Part shown: in pieces, positions 31,628-40,278 of the stretch
How the letters are laid out: each line of letters opens with the position of its first letter
Position numbering within the stretch: the stretch's first letter is position 1
NCBI GenBank assembly: GCA_963777665.1
Contig: CAVZRJ010000004.1
Coordinates: 186,001-250,000 of the forward strand
Length of the DNA stretch: 64,000 bases
Reading direction: 5' to 3'
Origin: Bog-756 sp963777665
Lineage (GTDB): Bacteria > Actinomycetota > Acidimicrobiia > Acidimicrobiales > RAAP-2
Made by a program: the position numbers and the translations under genes
Notes under the pieces: model-generated
The model's database searches: none
What the model was told of the DNA's origin: nothing
What the model saw: only the letters and a program-made list of their open reading frames with translations

Positions 31628-32104
31628 ATGACGACATCGCTGGCGTTCTACGGGACCCTCGGCATCATCAGTACGGCGATTGCCTTCTATTGCAACCGGC
31701 GTCTCTTCGTCACGGGAGGTGCCGGACGATCCTCTGCGCTCGAGTGCCTGTACTACTTCTTCGGTGTCGCATCACTGGGCCTCGGCTGGTATTTCAATGT
31801 CCGCTACACCCATCAGTACCACAACGCGAGCTACGTCAACTACACCAAGGCGCTCTTCTCGAACTGGGCGGCGGATTCCGCAGCACAGGACTACATCATG
31901 GTCAACCTCGTCCTTCTGCCGCTGTGGACGATCATCGACGGACGAAGGCGGGGGTTACGAGTCCCCTGGATCTTCTTTGTGATGAGTCTGTTCACCAGCC
32001 TCGCCTTCTCCATGGCGATGTACCTGGCATTTGTCGAACGCCAGATCCGATTCAGCCGAGACGAACATTTCGAGGCGAGTGCCTCGTCCGTGCAGGCGCG
32101 ATGA
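31628..32104 (+). CDS. DUF2834-family membrane protein
   Basis: A 158-residue membrane protein with three to four hydrophobic segments (SLAFYGTLGIISTAIAFY, CLYYFFGVASLGLGWYF, DYIMVNLVLLPLWTIID, WIFFVMSLFTSLAFSMAMYL). The NWAADSAAQDYIMVNLVLLPLW segment fits the DUF2834 pattern, where a conserved Asp lies just before the third helix. Role unknown. The ATG at 31628 follows a GGGGGGAGGTGG ribosome site; a GTG at 31616 in the same frame is less likely. Stands alone between operons. Confidence 0.75.
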   Translation: MTTSLAFYGTLGIISTAIAFYCNRRLFVTGGAGRSSALECLYYFFGVASLGLGWYFNVRYTHQYHNASYVNYTKALFSNWAADSAAQDYIMVNLVLLPLWTIIDGRRRGLRVPWIFFVMSLFTSLAFSMAMYLAFVERQIRFSRDEHFEASASSVQAR

Positions 32105-32286
32105 GGCGGACCCTGTCCCTCGGTCCAGCGGACGGACGCACACACCGTGGGTCTCGGCACTTTCCACGGTGGGCCCAGACTCCTGACTGGTCGGTCGATC
32201 GGGACGGTCACCGCGCTACGCCGAATCGGTAGACCGAGCACGCGGCTCGGTCCGGTGTCCGTGCGCCTGGTTCCCGGAGACCCGTG

Positions 32287-33642
32287 ATGTCAGAACTGCC
32301 GGGGGGTACTCCGATGGAACGACCGACGATTGTGCCGATGCCACCCGCAGCGGACGAGTGCGCCCTACCGTGGGATGCGCCGCTTGTGGACCCGATCGCT
32401 GCTCTCGCCGATGCCCGGCGAACACTTGGCGACACATTCGTCGTTGACAGTGGTGAGGATCGCTATCTCTTCACCTTTGCTCCGGTGGGAGTGGCCGCCT
32501 TCTATGCCCTCGCCGAGGAAACGGCCAGCAAAGGTGTCGCCGACTGGAGAATGCTGCGCCGCAAGCTCCCCGACGAGCTCTTCGTGGGACGGCGAACCCT
32601 GCCACATCAGCTGTTCGGCCGCGAAGACGTCAGCCGATTCTTGGCCAACGTCGATCAGGCGTTGGACGACACGATCGACGAGCTCGGCGACCAGGGAACC
32701 GCCGACGTGTTCGCGTTGACCCGACGACTGGGTCACCGGGTCGGACTTGCCTCCTGGGGTGGTCCCGGCGCGGCCACCGGCACCCGGTTTGAGGCACTCG
32801 TGGTTGCGTTCGATGCCCTGGACGGGTCCGAGGCCTTCGTCCATCCAGATGCGATGGCTGCGGTGGCCGCATCAGGGAAGGCGGCGGAAATTGAGGCACT
32901 CTCCGTAATTGCAGACCATCTGGGTCCTTCGCTCGAAGAGCTGGCCGGAAATGAAGCGGATCATCCCCTGTTCGCTCGCTTGGTTGCGGCCTGGGCCGAC
33001 CAACCGCGGTCAGTTGCGGCCAGAGGTGTCGCTGGTGACGTGGCACTGATCCACATCGCATCGATGTCGAACCTCTTTGCAGCGTTGGGATGGGCCCTGG
33101 TCGACCTGCTTGCCCACCCCCTCGAGGCGTCCCGCGTGGAAGGAGGTGACCGAGTGATGGCCGAGGCGTGCGCGCTCGAGTCGATCCGTCTCGCCCAGCG
33201 ATCGATCATGGCCCGGTACGTGATGTCTCCGGTCAGCTTCGACGTCGGAGATGCCGTCCTTGAGGTTTCGCCGGGGACGACCGTGGCCACGCTGCTCCCA
33301 CTCACCAACGCGTCGTCCGCGCCGGGTCTCGCGGTGTGGGACCCGACCCGCTGGAAGGGACGCCGCCTCGCCGATCCCTCGACCCTGGCCGCCGTCGAGT
33401 TGGTGACCGCGTTCGGCCACGGACGTCATACGTGTCCGGCCCAGCCGTTCTCCCTCGCCGCCATGACCACGACGCTGAACCGGCTCCTGTCCGAGTACCT
33501 GTGGACTCCGGGGTGGACCGATCGACCGCAACCGGTCCGAGCTCAGATCGGCGGGGTGGCTCGTGCCGGCGGCCCGTGCCCGCTGACCTACCGCCGGGTC
33601 GGCGAATCAGGTGCGGAGACCGGGATGGCCACGGGCAAGTAA
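32287..33642 (+). CDS. Divergent cytochrome P450
   Basis: A 451-residue P450-like protein. The heme loop AFGHGRHTCPAQPF keeps F-G-x-G-x-H-x-C and the K-helix ExxR is LESIRLAQRS. The I-helix region reads HIASMSNLFAALGWALVDL and lacks the acid-alcohol pair (D/E-T) used for proton delivery in most P450s, so catalysis may be unusual or peroxide-type. The start of the protein (LPWDAPLVDPIAALADARRTLGDTFVV) and YLFTFAPVGVAAFYAL are typical of a CYP51/CYP7-like beta-1 region. ATG 32287 follows a GTG at 32284; a later ATG at 32317 is possible. Its last 36 bases overlap the convergent SDR gene. Confidence 0.8.
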   Translation: MSELPGGTPMERPTIVPMPPAADECALPWDAPLVDPIAALADARRTLGDTFVVDSGEDRYLFTFAPVGVAAFYALAEETASKGVADWRMLRRKLPDELFVGRRTLPHQLFGREDVSRFLANVDQALDDTIDELGDQGTADVFALTRRLGHRVGLASWGGPGAATGTRFEALVVAFDALDGSEAFVHPDAMAAVAASGKAAEIEALSVIADHLGPSLEELAGNEADHPLFARLVAAWADQPRSVAARGVAGDVALIHIASMSNLFAALGWALVDLLAHPLEASRVEGGDRVMAEACALESIRLAQRSIMARYVMSPVSFDVGDAVLEVSPGTTVATLLPLTNASSAPGLAVWDPTRWKGRRLADPSTLAAVELVTAFGHGRHTCPAQPFSLAAMTTTLNRLLSEYLWTPGWTDRPQPVRAQIGGVARAGGPCPLTYRRVGESGAETGMATGK

Positions 33643-34419
33643 CGGGACGAGCACCCGATTGGGGATCATCCTGCTGACCACAGTGGCAGCGCGGTTTCCG
33701 GCTCCGGGGATCACGACCGCCCGACCGGACGCGAGACCGTCGATGCCGGCCCGGGCCACTGCGGGAGCCGTCTCCCACAGGAACGCCGGCAGAGCCGCAG
33801 AAGCATCCTCCTTGCTGAATCCGGCCCGCTCGCCGAATCCGGTGTCGACAGGACCGGGGCAGAGGGTGGTGGCAGTCACACCCGTGCCGCGAAGCTCAGC
33901 ACCCAGGCTCTGGGTGTACGAGAGCACGAATGCCTTGGCGGCCCCGTAGCCGGCCTGACCGGGCAAGGGTTGAAACGCTCCGGTCGAGGCCACGTTGAGC
34001 ACTGCGCCCCGCCCGCGTTGGACCATTCCGGGAAGGAACCTGCTGCACAGATCCACGACTGCCATGACGTCGACCTCGACCATCTCCATCTCCGCATCGG
34101 GATCCGACGAGGCCACCGGGCCCAACGTCGACACGCCGGCATTGTTGACGAGGATGTCGGGCTCCAGACCGAGATCGGTGATCCGTGCAAGCAAGTGGGA
34201 CCGAGCAACCCGGTCTGAGAGGTCCGCCCCGACCACATGAGCAGCGGTCCCGCCGGTGCCGATCTCGTCGGCAAGGGTCTGGAGCTTGTCCATGCTCCTG
34301 GCCACCAGCGTGACGCCGTGGCCACGTCGGGCGAGCTCACGGGCGAGCGCCTCCCCGATTCCCGATGAAGCCCCTGTGACAACGGCGGTGGAGCGATCGG
34401 AAGGACGAGGGAGGGCCAT
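33607..34419 (-). CDS. SDR-family NAD(P)-dependent oxidoreductase
   Basis: A 270-residue classical SDR. Cofactor motif VVTGASSGIGEALARELARRG near the N-terminus, NNAG in PDILVNNAGVSTLG, the catalytic Ser in VLNVASTGAFQPLPG, and YGAAK (Tyr-x-x-x-Lys) in QAGYGAAKAFVLSYTQSL. The C-terminal part (PGPVDTGFGERAGFSKED) resembles the DltE/YqjQ short-chain group. The Arg in the cofactor loop (VARSMDK) suggests NADP preference. Convergent overlap of 36 bases with the P450 gene. Substrate unknown. Confidence 0.92.
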   Translation of the reverse strand: MALPRPSDRSTAVVTGASSGIGEALARELARRGHGVTLVARSMDKLQTLADEIGTGGTAAHVVGADLSDRVARSHLLARITDLGLEPDILVNNAGVSTLGPVASSDPDAEMEMVEVDVMAVVDLCSRFLPGMVQRGRGAVLNVASTGAFQPLPGQAGYGAAKAFVLSYTQSLGAELRGTGVTATTLCPGPVDTGFGERAGFSKEDASAALPAFLWETAPAVARAGIDGLASGRAVVIPGAGNRAATVVSRMIPNRVLVPLLARGHPGLRT

Positions 34420-34672
34420 CCCCCAACAGTAGGAGGAGGAGGCGGTCCGTCCGTCCCGGTGGCCGCGCTACAGGGCCGGACCCGGCGAGCCCTGGTGGCA
34501 TCTTCCCTTCCCTGTTCAGACGGCCCAACAGGCGTACGCACATCGTCGCAGGACCGCCGCAATGCCGTTATGCAGGCGAGAGCAGGCCGGCTCTCCGCGC
34601 ACGGCGGGTTCACCAGGGCTCGGCACGTGCCAGCGCAGCCGACAGCGCATGGACCAGACTCACTGGTGGACC

Positions 34673-35446
34673 ATGAGTGACGACCTCGGTACACCGAACC
34701 TGCGGCTCGAGCGAGACGGGTCGATCGCGTGGTGCGTCATCGACCGGCCATCTGCCAGGAACGCCTTCACCCCGGCGATGTACTACGGACTCAAGCGGGC
34801 CGTTCAGCTCGTCAATCTCGATCCCGAACTCGCAGCCCTGATCATCACCGGCGTGGGCGACGTCTTCGCGCCGGGTGGGGACCTGGGTGGTCGCCGCGAC
34901 GACGGGGAGTCGTCACCTGATGCGATGGGCGCCGACGTGCTCCCCTTCCTCGCCATCCGGGACAGCCAGGCGCCGGTCATTGCCGCGGTGAACGGGATCT
35001 GCCAGGCCGGTGGCCTGCTGGTCGCGATGATGGCTGACATCGCGGTCGCCAGCGACCGGGCCACCTTCCGTGTACCGGAGCTCCTGCGGGGGATCCCGGA
35101 CGCGACCTACGCAGCGGCCCTGCCGGCCCACGTAGGCCTGGCGGTCGCCAGGGACCTCCTGCTGTCGGCCCGTTCGTTCGATGCAGCCGAGGCCCTCCGG
35201 ATGGGCCTGCTGTCGCGCGTCGTCCAGCACGACGACCTGCACGACGCTGCCACGGAGGCCGCCCGTCAGGTGCTGCGAACTGCGCCGACTGCGAGGGCGC
35301 AGGTGAAGCGCATGTTGAACGAGCGCTACGGGCTCATCGATTACCAGACGATGTTCTGGGCGCTCGATCACTCAGAGGAGCCCCGTGAAGGGATGCGGGC
35401 GTTCATGGAGAAGCGGCCTCCGGCATGGGTCCCACCCGACCGGTGA
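34673..35446 (+). CDS. Enoyl-CoA hydratase/isomerase family protein
   Basis: A 257-residue crotonase. It opens LRLERDGSIAWCVIDRPSARNAF, carries the oxyanion-hole loop ITGVGDVFAPGGDLGGRRDD and VIAAVNGICQAGGLLVAMMADIAVAS, and PELLRGIPDATYAAALPAHVG in place of the more usual catalytic loop. The GD in the first oxyanion loop is standard, but the canonical Glu residues are not both obvious, so isomerase or other activity is possible. ATG at 34673 is chosen at the conserved start; the frame is open upstream to 34562. Not in an obvious operon. Confidence 0.9.
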   Translation: MSDDLGTPNLRLERDGSIAWCVIDRPSARNAFTPAMYYGLKRAVQLVNLDPELAALIITGVGDVFAPGGDLGGRRDDGESSPDAMGADVLPFLAIRDSQAPVIAAVNGICQAGGLLVAMMADIAVASDRATFRVPELLRGIPDATYAAALPAHVGLAVARDLLLSARSFDAAEALRMGLLSRVVQHDDLHDAATEAARQVLRTAPTARAQVKRMLNERYGLIDYQTMFWALDHSEEPREGMRAFMEKRPPAWVPPDR

Positions 35447-35462
35447 GCCGACCGACGTCCGG

Positions 35463-35510
35463 TGTGAGGGACGTGCCGGCACGGATCCACGTTCCGGATG
35501 ATCCCTCACA
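35463..35510. terminator. Hairpin between convergent genes
   Basis: TGTGAGGGA at 35463-35471 pairs perfectly with TCCCTCACA at 35502-35510; the 30-base interior contains a further TGCCGGCA palindrome. It lies between the stops of the enoyl-CoA hydratase (35446) and the amidohydrolase (35549) and probably terminates both. Confidence 0.55.
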
Positions 35511-35548
35511 GACGGGTTGCCAAGGCCGGCCCGCAACGCTCGCGTCGT

Positions 35549-36694
35549 TCAGCTGGAGCCCGGCTCCCTCACGAGGAAGGCGGCGTTACCGCCGAAGAAC
35601 AGCGAAGAGCTCTCGTCCAGTGTGAGCCCGGTGGCGGCGTAATCCTCGATCGCCGTCGACGTTCCTTCGGTGTGCGGATAGTCACTGCACGCCATGAAGA
35701 TGTCACCGGCCCGGGCAACCAACCGATGGGGCTGCTCATACGAGAAGGCAGCCACGCGGACCTGGCGTCGGAAGTACTCGCTCGGCATGAGCGACAACTC
35801 TGTGGACTCGCCGTTGAAGCGGGACGTGTGACGGTAGCCACCATCCATCATCTGCAGGTGGAGCGGCACCCACCGTGCCGACAGCTCCATGATTCCCATC
35901 CGGAGATCCGGGTACCGGTCCAGGACCCCGTTCAGGATCAGGTCGGTCATCGCCAGGGCTGCTCCGGTCCAGATGAAGACCGTGCTCATCGGCGTGATTC
36001 CCCCTTCCATGTCCGGTCCGTACCACGCCTCGTCAAAGGGGCGGGCCTGGTTGGCCACGTGGAAGACCGGGGTGATGCCGTGATCGACGAATGCAGCCCA
36101 CGCGCGATCGAGGTCGGGGTGCGAAAGGGGACGCCCGTCCACCAACGCCGGTGGAATCAGGCCCAGGCGGATGCCACCGGTGGCCAGCGTCTCCAATTGG
36201 GCTTCGAGCCACCCGAGATTCCGGAGGTTCAGGTGGGCCACAGGGTAGAGCCGTCCATTTCCCTGGGCTGCGACCTCCACGATCCAGCGGTTCCAGGCGG
36301 TCATGTTGGCCAAGGTGGCGCGCAGATCATCTTGCAGCGGTCGCTCCCAGCTGATCCCGTAGTTCGGGAACATGATCGAAGCATCGAACCCGGCTCGATC
36401 CAACTGGAGCAGTCGAGCATTCGGATCGGAATAGCTGGCATTGAACTCTTCGAGATCGAAATCGACGGGCACACCGTCCATCAAGCGCTGCCGAAACGCG
36501 CCGATACCGTCGACATCTCCCGGGCGATGCGGACCTCCCAGGCTCAGGCGACGGTCCCCAAACATGAGCCAGGTGTAACCGAGGTCGTCGACGGCCATAT
36601 GCAGCGCAACATCGCGGTCCGCAGGATCGACGTACTCCTGCCACATTCCGGACGGCTCGAAGAGGTGGGTATCGGAGTCGATGAGTGCGTTCAC
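35549..36694 (-). CDS. Amidohydrolase-family (Amidohydro_2) protein
   Basis: A 381-residue TIM-barrel hydrolase. It starts VNALIDSDTHLFEPSGMW, the D-x-D-x-H opening of the amidohydrolase 2 group, and contains GFDASIMFPNYGISW, ANMTAWNRWIVE, LYPVAHLNLRNLGWLEAQLE, ITPVFHVANQAR (His) and FMACSDYPHTEGTSTAIED (catalytic Asp). Related enzymes are decarboxylases (ACMS, gamma-resorcylate) or hydrolases of ring-cleavage intermediates and need a divalent metal. The GTG at 36694, preceded by GGGAGGAG, is the start; the frame is open far upstream to 37453 antisense to the G1 peptidase gene, which is not coding. Divergent from that gene. Confidence 0.9.
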   Translation of the reverse strand: MNALIDSDTHLFEPSGMWQEYVDPADRDVALHMAVDDLGYTWLMFGDRRLSLGGPHRPGDVDGIGAFRQRLMDGVPVDFDLEEFNASYSDPNARLLQLDRAGFDASIMFPNYGISWERPLQDDLRATLANMTAWNRWIVEVAAQGNGRLYPVAHLNLRNLGWLEAQLETLATGGIRLGLIPPALVDGRPLSHPDLDRAWAAFVDHGITPVFHVANQARPFDEAWYGPDMEGGITPMSTVFIWTGAALAMTDLILNGVLDRYPDLRMGIMELSARWVPLHLQMMDGGYRHTSRFNGESTELSLMPSEYFRRQVRVAAFSYEQPHRLVARAGDIFMACSDYPHTEGTSTAIEDYAATGLTLDESSSLFFGGNAAFLVREPGSS

Positions 36695-36850
36695 TGCACT
36701 CCTCCCTTCAAGAACTCTCGACGGAACCGGGAGTACTCGGTTTGAGCCTACTGCTGGAGCGGATACAGCGCCCGGCGCCTCGGCCGTTGTGGAAGCCACA
36801 GTGCCGGGGGTAGTCTTCGGGAGTCGAGTTCGGGGAGTAGGGGGGCAGGG

Positions 36851-37606
36851 ATGCGGGTCGCAGCCAGTGGTGTCGTCCGGCGTGCCGGTTGCGCGGTGCT
36901 TGCGCTCACCGCCGTCGCGTTCGTCCCGTCGTCGGTGCCGGTAACGGCGGCCCTGCACGCGCCACTGATGATGACCGCTCCAGGCGTCCCTTCCACCGCA
37001 GGTGCCACGAGCTCGAACTGGTCGGGATACGTGTCCACTGCGGGCCCGTTCACGAGTGTCTCGGCCACATGGATCCAACCCAGGGCGACGTGCACGTCGG
37101 CTGGCACATACAGTGCATTTTGGGTCGGGTTGGACGGCGATGGCAGCAACAGTGTGGAGCAGACCGGCTCGGAGGTGGACTGCTTCGGCGGGACGCCTCG
37201 CTACTACAGCTGGTACGAGATGTATCCGAAGTACCCGGTGAATTTCGCCCTCCCGGTTCATCCGGGTGACGTGTTCCACGGGTCCGTCGTGGCAGCGACC
37301 GGCGGGGCGTTCACCTTGGTGCTCAGCGATCTCACGGTCGGTTGGACGCGCACGGTACACGCAACCTATGCGCCCGCAAAGCTGCACTCGGCCGAGATCA
37401 TTGCAGAAGCACCATCTTCTGCTTTGAGGGTTCTCCCCTTGACCGACTTTCATGCGGTGCTCTTCAGTTCGGCGAAAGCCAACGGCAAGGCCATCGGATC
37501 CGACGCACCGGTTTCGATCAACATGGAATCGGGGTCGACCCTCAAGGCGGCGACCAGCCTGCTCTCAAACGGCCAGAACTTCGAGGTGATCTGGAAGCAC
37601 ACCTGA
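36851..37606 (+). CDS. Secreted G1-family glutamic endopeptidase (eqolisin-like)
   Basis: A 251-residue exported protein. A signal sequence of about 34 residues ends in VTAALHA. The mature part has SSNWSGYVSTAGPFTSVSATW, the eqolisin opening SxNWSGY, then FWVGLDGDGSNSVEQTGSEVDC with the catalytic Gln (Q104) and KLHSAEIIAEAPSS with the catalytic Glu (E182 or E187). Two Cys (81 and 111) could form the conserved disulfide. Characterised G1 enzymes are acid proteases of fungi; bacterial members are known by sequence. ATG 36851 directly precedes the signal. Divergent from the amidohydrolase. It would act outside the cell. Confidence 0.87.
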   Translation: MRVAASGVVRRAGCAVLALTAVAFVPSSVPVTAALHAPLMMTAPGVPSTAGATSSNWSGYVSTAGPFTSVSATWIQPRATCTSAGTYSAFWVGLDGDGSNSVEQTGSEVDCFGGTPRYYSWYEMYPKYPVNFALPVHPGDVFHGSVVAATGGAFTLVLSDLTVGWTRTVHATYAPAKLHSAEIIAEAPSSALRVLPLTDFHAVLFSSAKANGKAIGSDAPVSINMESGSTLKAATSLLSNGQNFEVIWKHT

Positions 37607-37777
37607 GCGCGCAGCCCGGCGGATCACGACAGACCGCCTTCCTCAACTGGCCATCGCGAGGACTAGCGAGAGTCCACTGCCTGAACTGGTCGTGGCGGGG
37701 GATGGCGATCGGCCTACTGTGTGCACCATGAGGAACCTCGACCGGCGGCGATCCGTCGCTCTGAGGAGACTGCTCCC

Positions 37778-39031
37778 GTGAGAGAGGTGCGGATCGCCGA
37801 CCTGCGGGAGCCTGTGCGCGACGATGCCGAGCGGGCCCTCTACGAGATGGCACTGACCATGCAGGTCGACCTCGACCCCGACGGGATCGTCACCGAGGCC
37901 TGCCGGGCCACCGGCCTGTCCGATCTCGGCGACCCCACCCTGCCGGATCGCCTCGCAGCCATGTCCGCGGCACTCGACGCCGACACGGGCCTGTCCGGGA
38001 TCGGTCGGCACATTGTCCGCGATCGCATGGTCGGGCTCGTGAGAGCACGTCTTCACTTCGAGGACTTCGTCCGACGTCACCCGGAGGCGCTCGAGGTCGC
38101 GCTGGAGCCGCCGGTGATCGTGGTCGGTCTGCCCCGCTCAGGCACGACCCACCTGGTGAACCTGTTGGCTGCGGACTCGCGGGTCCGTTCCATGCCCTGG
38201 TGGGAGGTGATCGAGCCGACGCCGGTGCCCGGTGACGGGCCGGGACGTGACGGCATCGATCCGCGCTACCTGCGGTGCCTCCGGGCTCACGAGACGACCC
38301 AGCAGGTTGCGCCGTTGGCGGCTCTCATGCACGACCGGCCGCCATGGAGCATCGAAGAGGACTGCGAGCTGGTCGATCTCGACATCTGTTCGTACACCAC
38401 GGAGTGGCACGCCCGGGTGCCTGCGTGGCGCGACGTCTACCTGGGCCTCGACCAGCGCCGGCACTACGCGTTCCTCCGCCGGGAGCTGCAGGTGCTCAGC
38501 TACGTGCGCGGGCCGAACCGCTGGGTGCTCAAGTGCCCCCAGCACCTGGAGCAACTCGGTCCGCTTCTCGACACCTTCCCGCAGGCCACGATCGCCTTCA
38601 CGCTGCGCGACCCAGTCGCTGTGCTGCAGTCCGCCATCACCATGCTGGCCTACGGGGACCGGCTGCGACGGGTGGAGGTCGCGGCCGACCAGCTCGCCGC
38701 CTACTGGGTGGACCGGATCGAGCGCCTCCTCCGTTCCGCAGTCCGAGACGCCCACCTCATCCCCGTGGCGCAACGGATCGACGTCGAGTTCAACGAGTTC
38801 CTGTCCGACGACCGGGCCATGGCTGAGCGGATCCTCGAGGTCGCCGGCCTCGAGGTCACCGATCGGGCCCGCTCCGAGCTGACCACCTACCTGGCGAGCA
38901 ACCCGCGTGGCAAGGACGGGCGGGTCGTCTACGACCTACGGGAAGATTTCGGCATCGATCCCGCCGACCTGCGGGAGCGGTTCGCCTTCTACTACGAGGC
39001 GTTCCCCCAGATCCGTGCGGAGGTCCGCTGA
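37778..39031 (+). CDS. Sulfotransferase family protein
   Basis: A 417-residue cytoplasmic sulfotransferase (Sulfotransfer_3 type). The 5'-phosphosulfate-binding P-loop VVGLPRSGTTHLVNLL is at residues 116-130; further family signatures are MPWWEVIEPTP, PWSIEEDCELVDLD, RWVLKCPQHLEQLGPLLDTFP and FTLRDPVAVLQSAITML, the 3'-phosphate site. It transfers sulfate from PAPS to a hydroxyl or amine; the acceptor is unknown. The GTG at 37778 has GAGGAG about 9 bases upstream and is preferred to a GTG at 37721. It heads a five-gene operon, with the next start 2 bases after its stop. Confidence 0.9.
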   Translation: MREVRIADLREPVRDDAERALYEMALTMQVDLDPDGIVTEACRATGLSDLGDPTLPDRLAAMSAALDADTGLSGIGRHIVRDRMVGLVRARLHFEDFVRRHPEALEVALEPPVIVVGLPRSGTTHLVNLLAADSRVRSMPWWEVIEPTPVPGDGPGRDGIDPRYLRCLRAHETTQQVAPLAALMHDRPPWSIEEDCELVDLDICSYTTEWHARVPAWRDVYLGLDQRRHYAFLRRELQVLSYVRGPNRWVLKCPQHLEQLGPLLDTFPQATIAFTLRDPVAVLQSAITMLAYGDRLRRVEVAADQLAAYWVDRIERLLRSAVRDAHLIPVAQRIDVEFNEFLSDDRAMAERILEVAGLEVTDRARSELTTYLASNPRGKDGRVVYDLREDFGIDPADLRERFAFYYEAFPQIRAEVR

Positions 39032-39033
39032 CC

Positions 39034-40278
39034 GTGCCGGGCATCCACCGCGAGCGACCCGGCGCCGACGCGATCGCGGCCTCACGCGGCGAGCCGGCGA
39101 TCGACCTCGGAGACGGCATCTGGCTGTCCCCGGGGCTGTCGAACTCGTACCTGCTCACCACCGGGACGGGGCGCGTCGTCGTCAACACCGGCATGGGTTT
39201 CGAGGGCCCCCTCCACCGGCGGGTGTTCGACGTCGTCGACGCCGCTCCCACGAGAGCCGTGATCCTGACCCAGGGCCACTTCGACCACGTCGGCGGCATC
39301 GACTGCTTCCTCGGGGAGGAGACCGATGTCATCGCCCAGGCGAACTTCGCCTCCTGGCGTGCCGACAACGAGCGGCTCGAAGCCTTCCGCTCACGGAACG
39401 CAGCGTTTGCCTGGATCGACGCCATCCTCGCCGCCATGGAATACGCGGAGTCGCTCGGAGACGGCCCTGCACCCCAAGCGCGCCCCGAGCCCACGACCAC
39501 CTTCACCGAACGACTCGACCTCACGATCGGGGGGCGCCCCCTCGTGCTGCTCTCCGTGCCGGGAGGCGAAACCACCGACGCGCTGGTGATCTGGCTTCCC
39601 GACTCGCGTACGGCACTCACCGGGAACCTGTTCGGCCCCCTGTTCGGCCACGTTCCCAATCTCGTCACCATGCGGGGCGACCGCTACCGAGACGCGCTGG
39701 CCTATGTCGACTCACTCGACCTGGTACTCGGCCTCGGTGCCCAACGGCTGCTCACCGGTCACTTCGCCCCGGTGGAGGGAGCGGACCGCATCGCAGAGGA
39801 GATCACTGCGATGCGCGACGCCACACTGTGGGTCCACGACCGGACGGTGGACGGGATGAACGCCGGCACGGACGTTCACACGCTGATGGGCGAAGTACGC
39901 GTTCCCGACCATCTCGACGTGGGCGAGGGCTACGGCCGGACAGCGTGGAACGTGCGAGCGATCTGGGAGACCTACGCAGGGTGGTTCCACCACCGATCGA
40001 CAACCGAGCTCTACGACGTGCCCCCCTCGACCATCGCCCCAGACCTGGTGTCGCTCGCCGGGCCCGACGCCCTGGCCAGTGCCGCCCACGACCGGCTCCG
40101 CGCCGGTGAGGCGGTCGCAGCGCTGCACCTCACCGACATCCTCCTCGCCGTCGAACCCGACCACGCACCTGCCCGTGAGGTCGCCACTGCGGCCACCCGC
40201 ACCCTGCTCGACGGCTCGACCAACTTCTGGGAGCGGGCCTGGCTCACCCGATCGCTCCGACGACTGGAGGACCGATGA
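39034..40278 (+). CDS. Alkylsulfatase-like metallo-beta-lactamase-fold hydrolase
   Basis: A 414-residue MBL-fold protein with the layout of SdsA1/BDS1 alkylsulfatases. The beta-lactamase domain has ILTQGHFDHVGG (residues 77-88), PGGETTDALVIWLPDSRTAL in place of PGTEAPAEM, TGNLFGPLFGHVPNLVTMRG and LLTGHFAPVEG. The dimerisation domain follows (VGEGYGRTAWNVRAIWETYAGWF to the C-terminus). The C-terminal SCP2-like domain of full alkylsulfatases is missing. The first zinc His of HxHxDH is Gln80, so the metal site is altered and activity uncertain. Start GTG at 39034. It overlaps the next gene by ATGA. Being coupled to a sulfotransferase, it may remove or sense the sulfate ester that its neighbour makes. 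Confidence 0.8.
   Translation: MPGIHRERPGADAIAASRGEPAIDLGDGIWLSPGLSNSYLLTTGTGRVVVNTGMGFEGPLHRRVFDVVDAAPTRAVILTQGHFDHVGGIDCFLGEETDVIAQANFASWRADNERLEAFRSRNAAFAWIDAILAAMEYAESLGDGPAPQARPEPTTTFTERLDLTIGGRPLVLLSVPGGETTDALVIWLPDSRTALTGNLFGPLFGHVPNLVTMRGDRYRDALAYVDSLDLVLGLGAQRLLTGHFAPVEGADRIAEEITAMRDATLWVHDRTVDGMNAGTDVHTLMGEVRVPDHLDVGEGYGRTAWNVRAIWETYAGWFHHRSTTELYDVPPSTIAPDLVSLAGPDALASAAHDRLRAGEAVAALHLTDILLAVEPDHAPAREVATAATRTLLDGSTNFWERAWLTRSLRRLEDR

Noticed and set aside
35549..37453. A 634-codon frame running from the amidohydrolase through the antisense of the G1 peptidase gene
   Set aside because: Only the part from the GTG at 36694 has family features. The upstream part mirrors a well-supported secreted peptidase gene and is an artefact of high GC.
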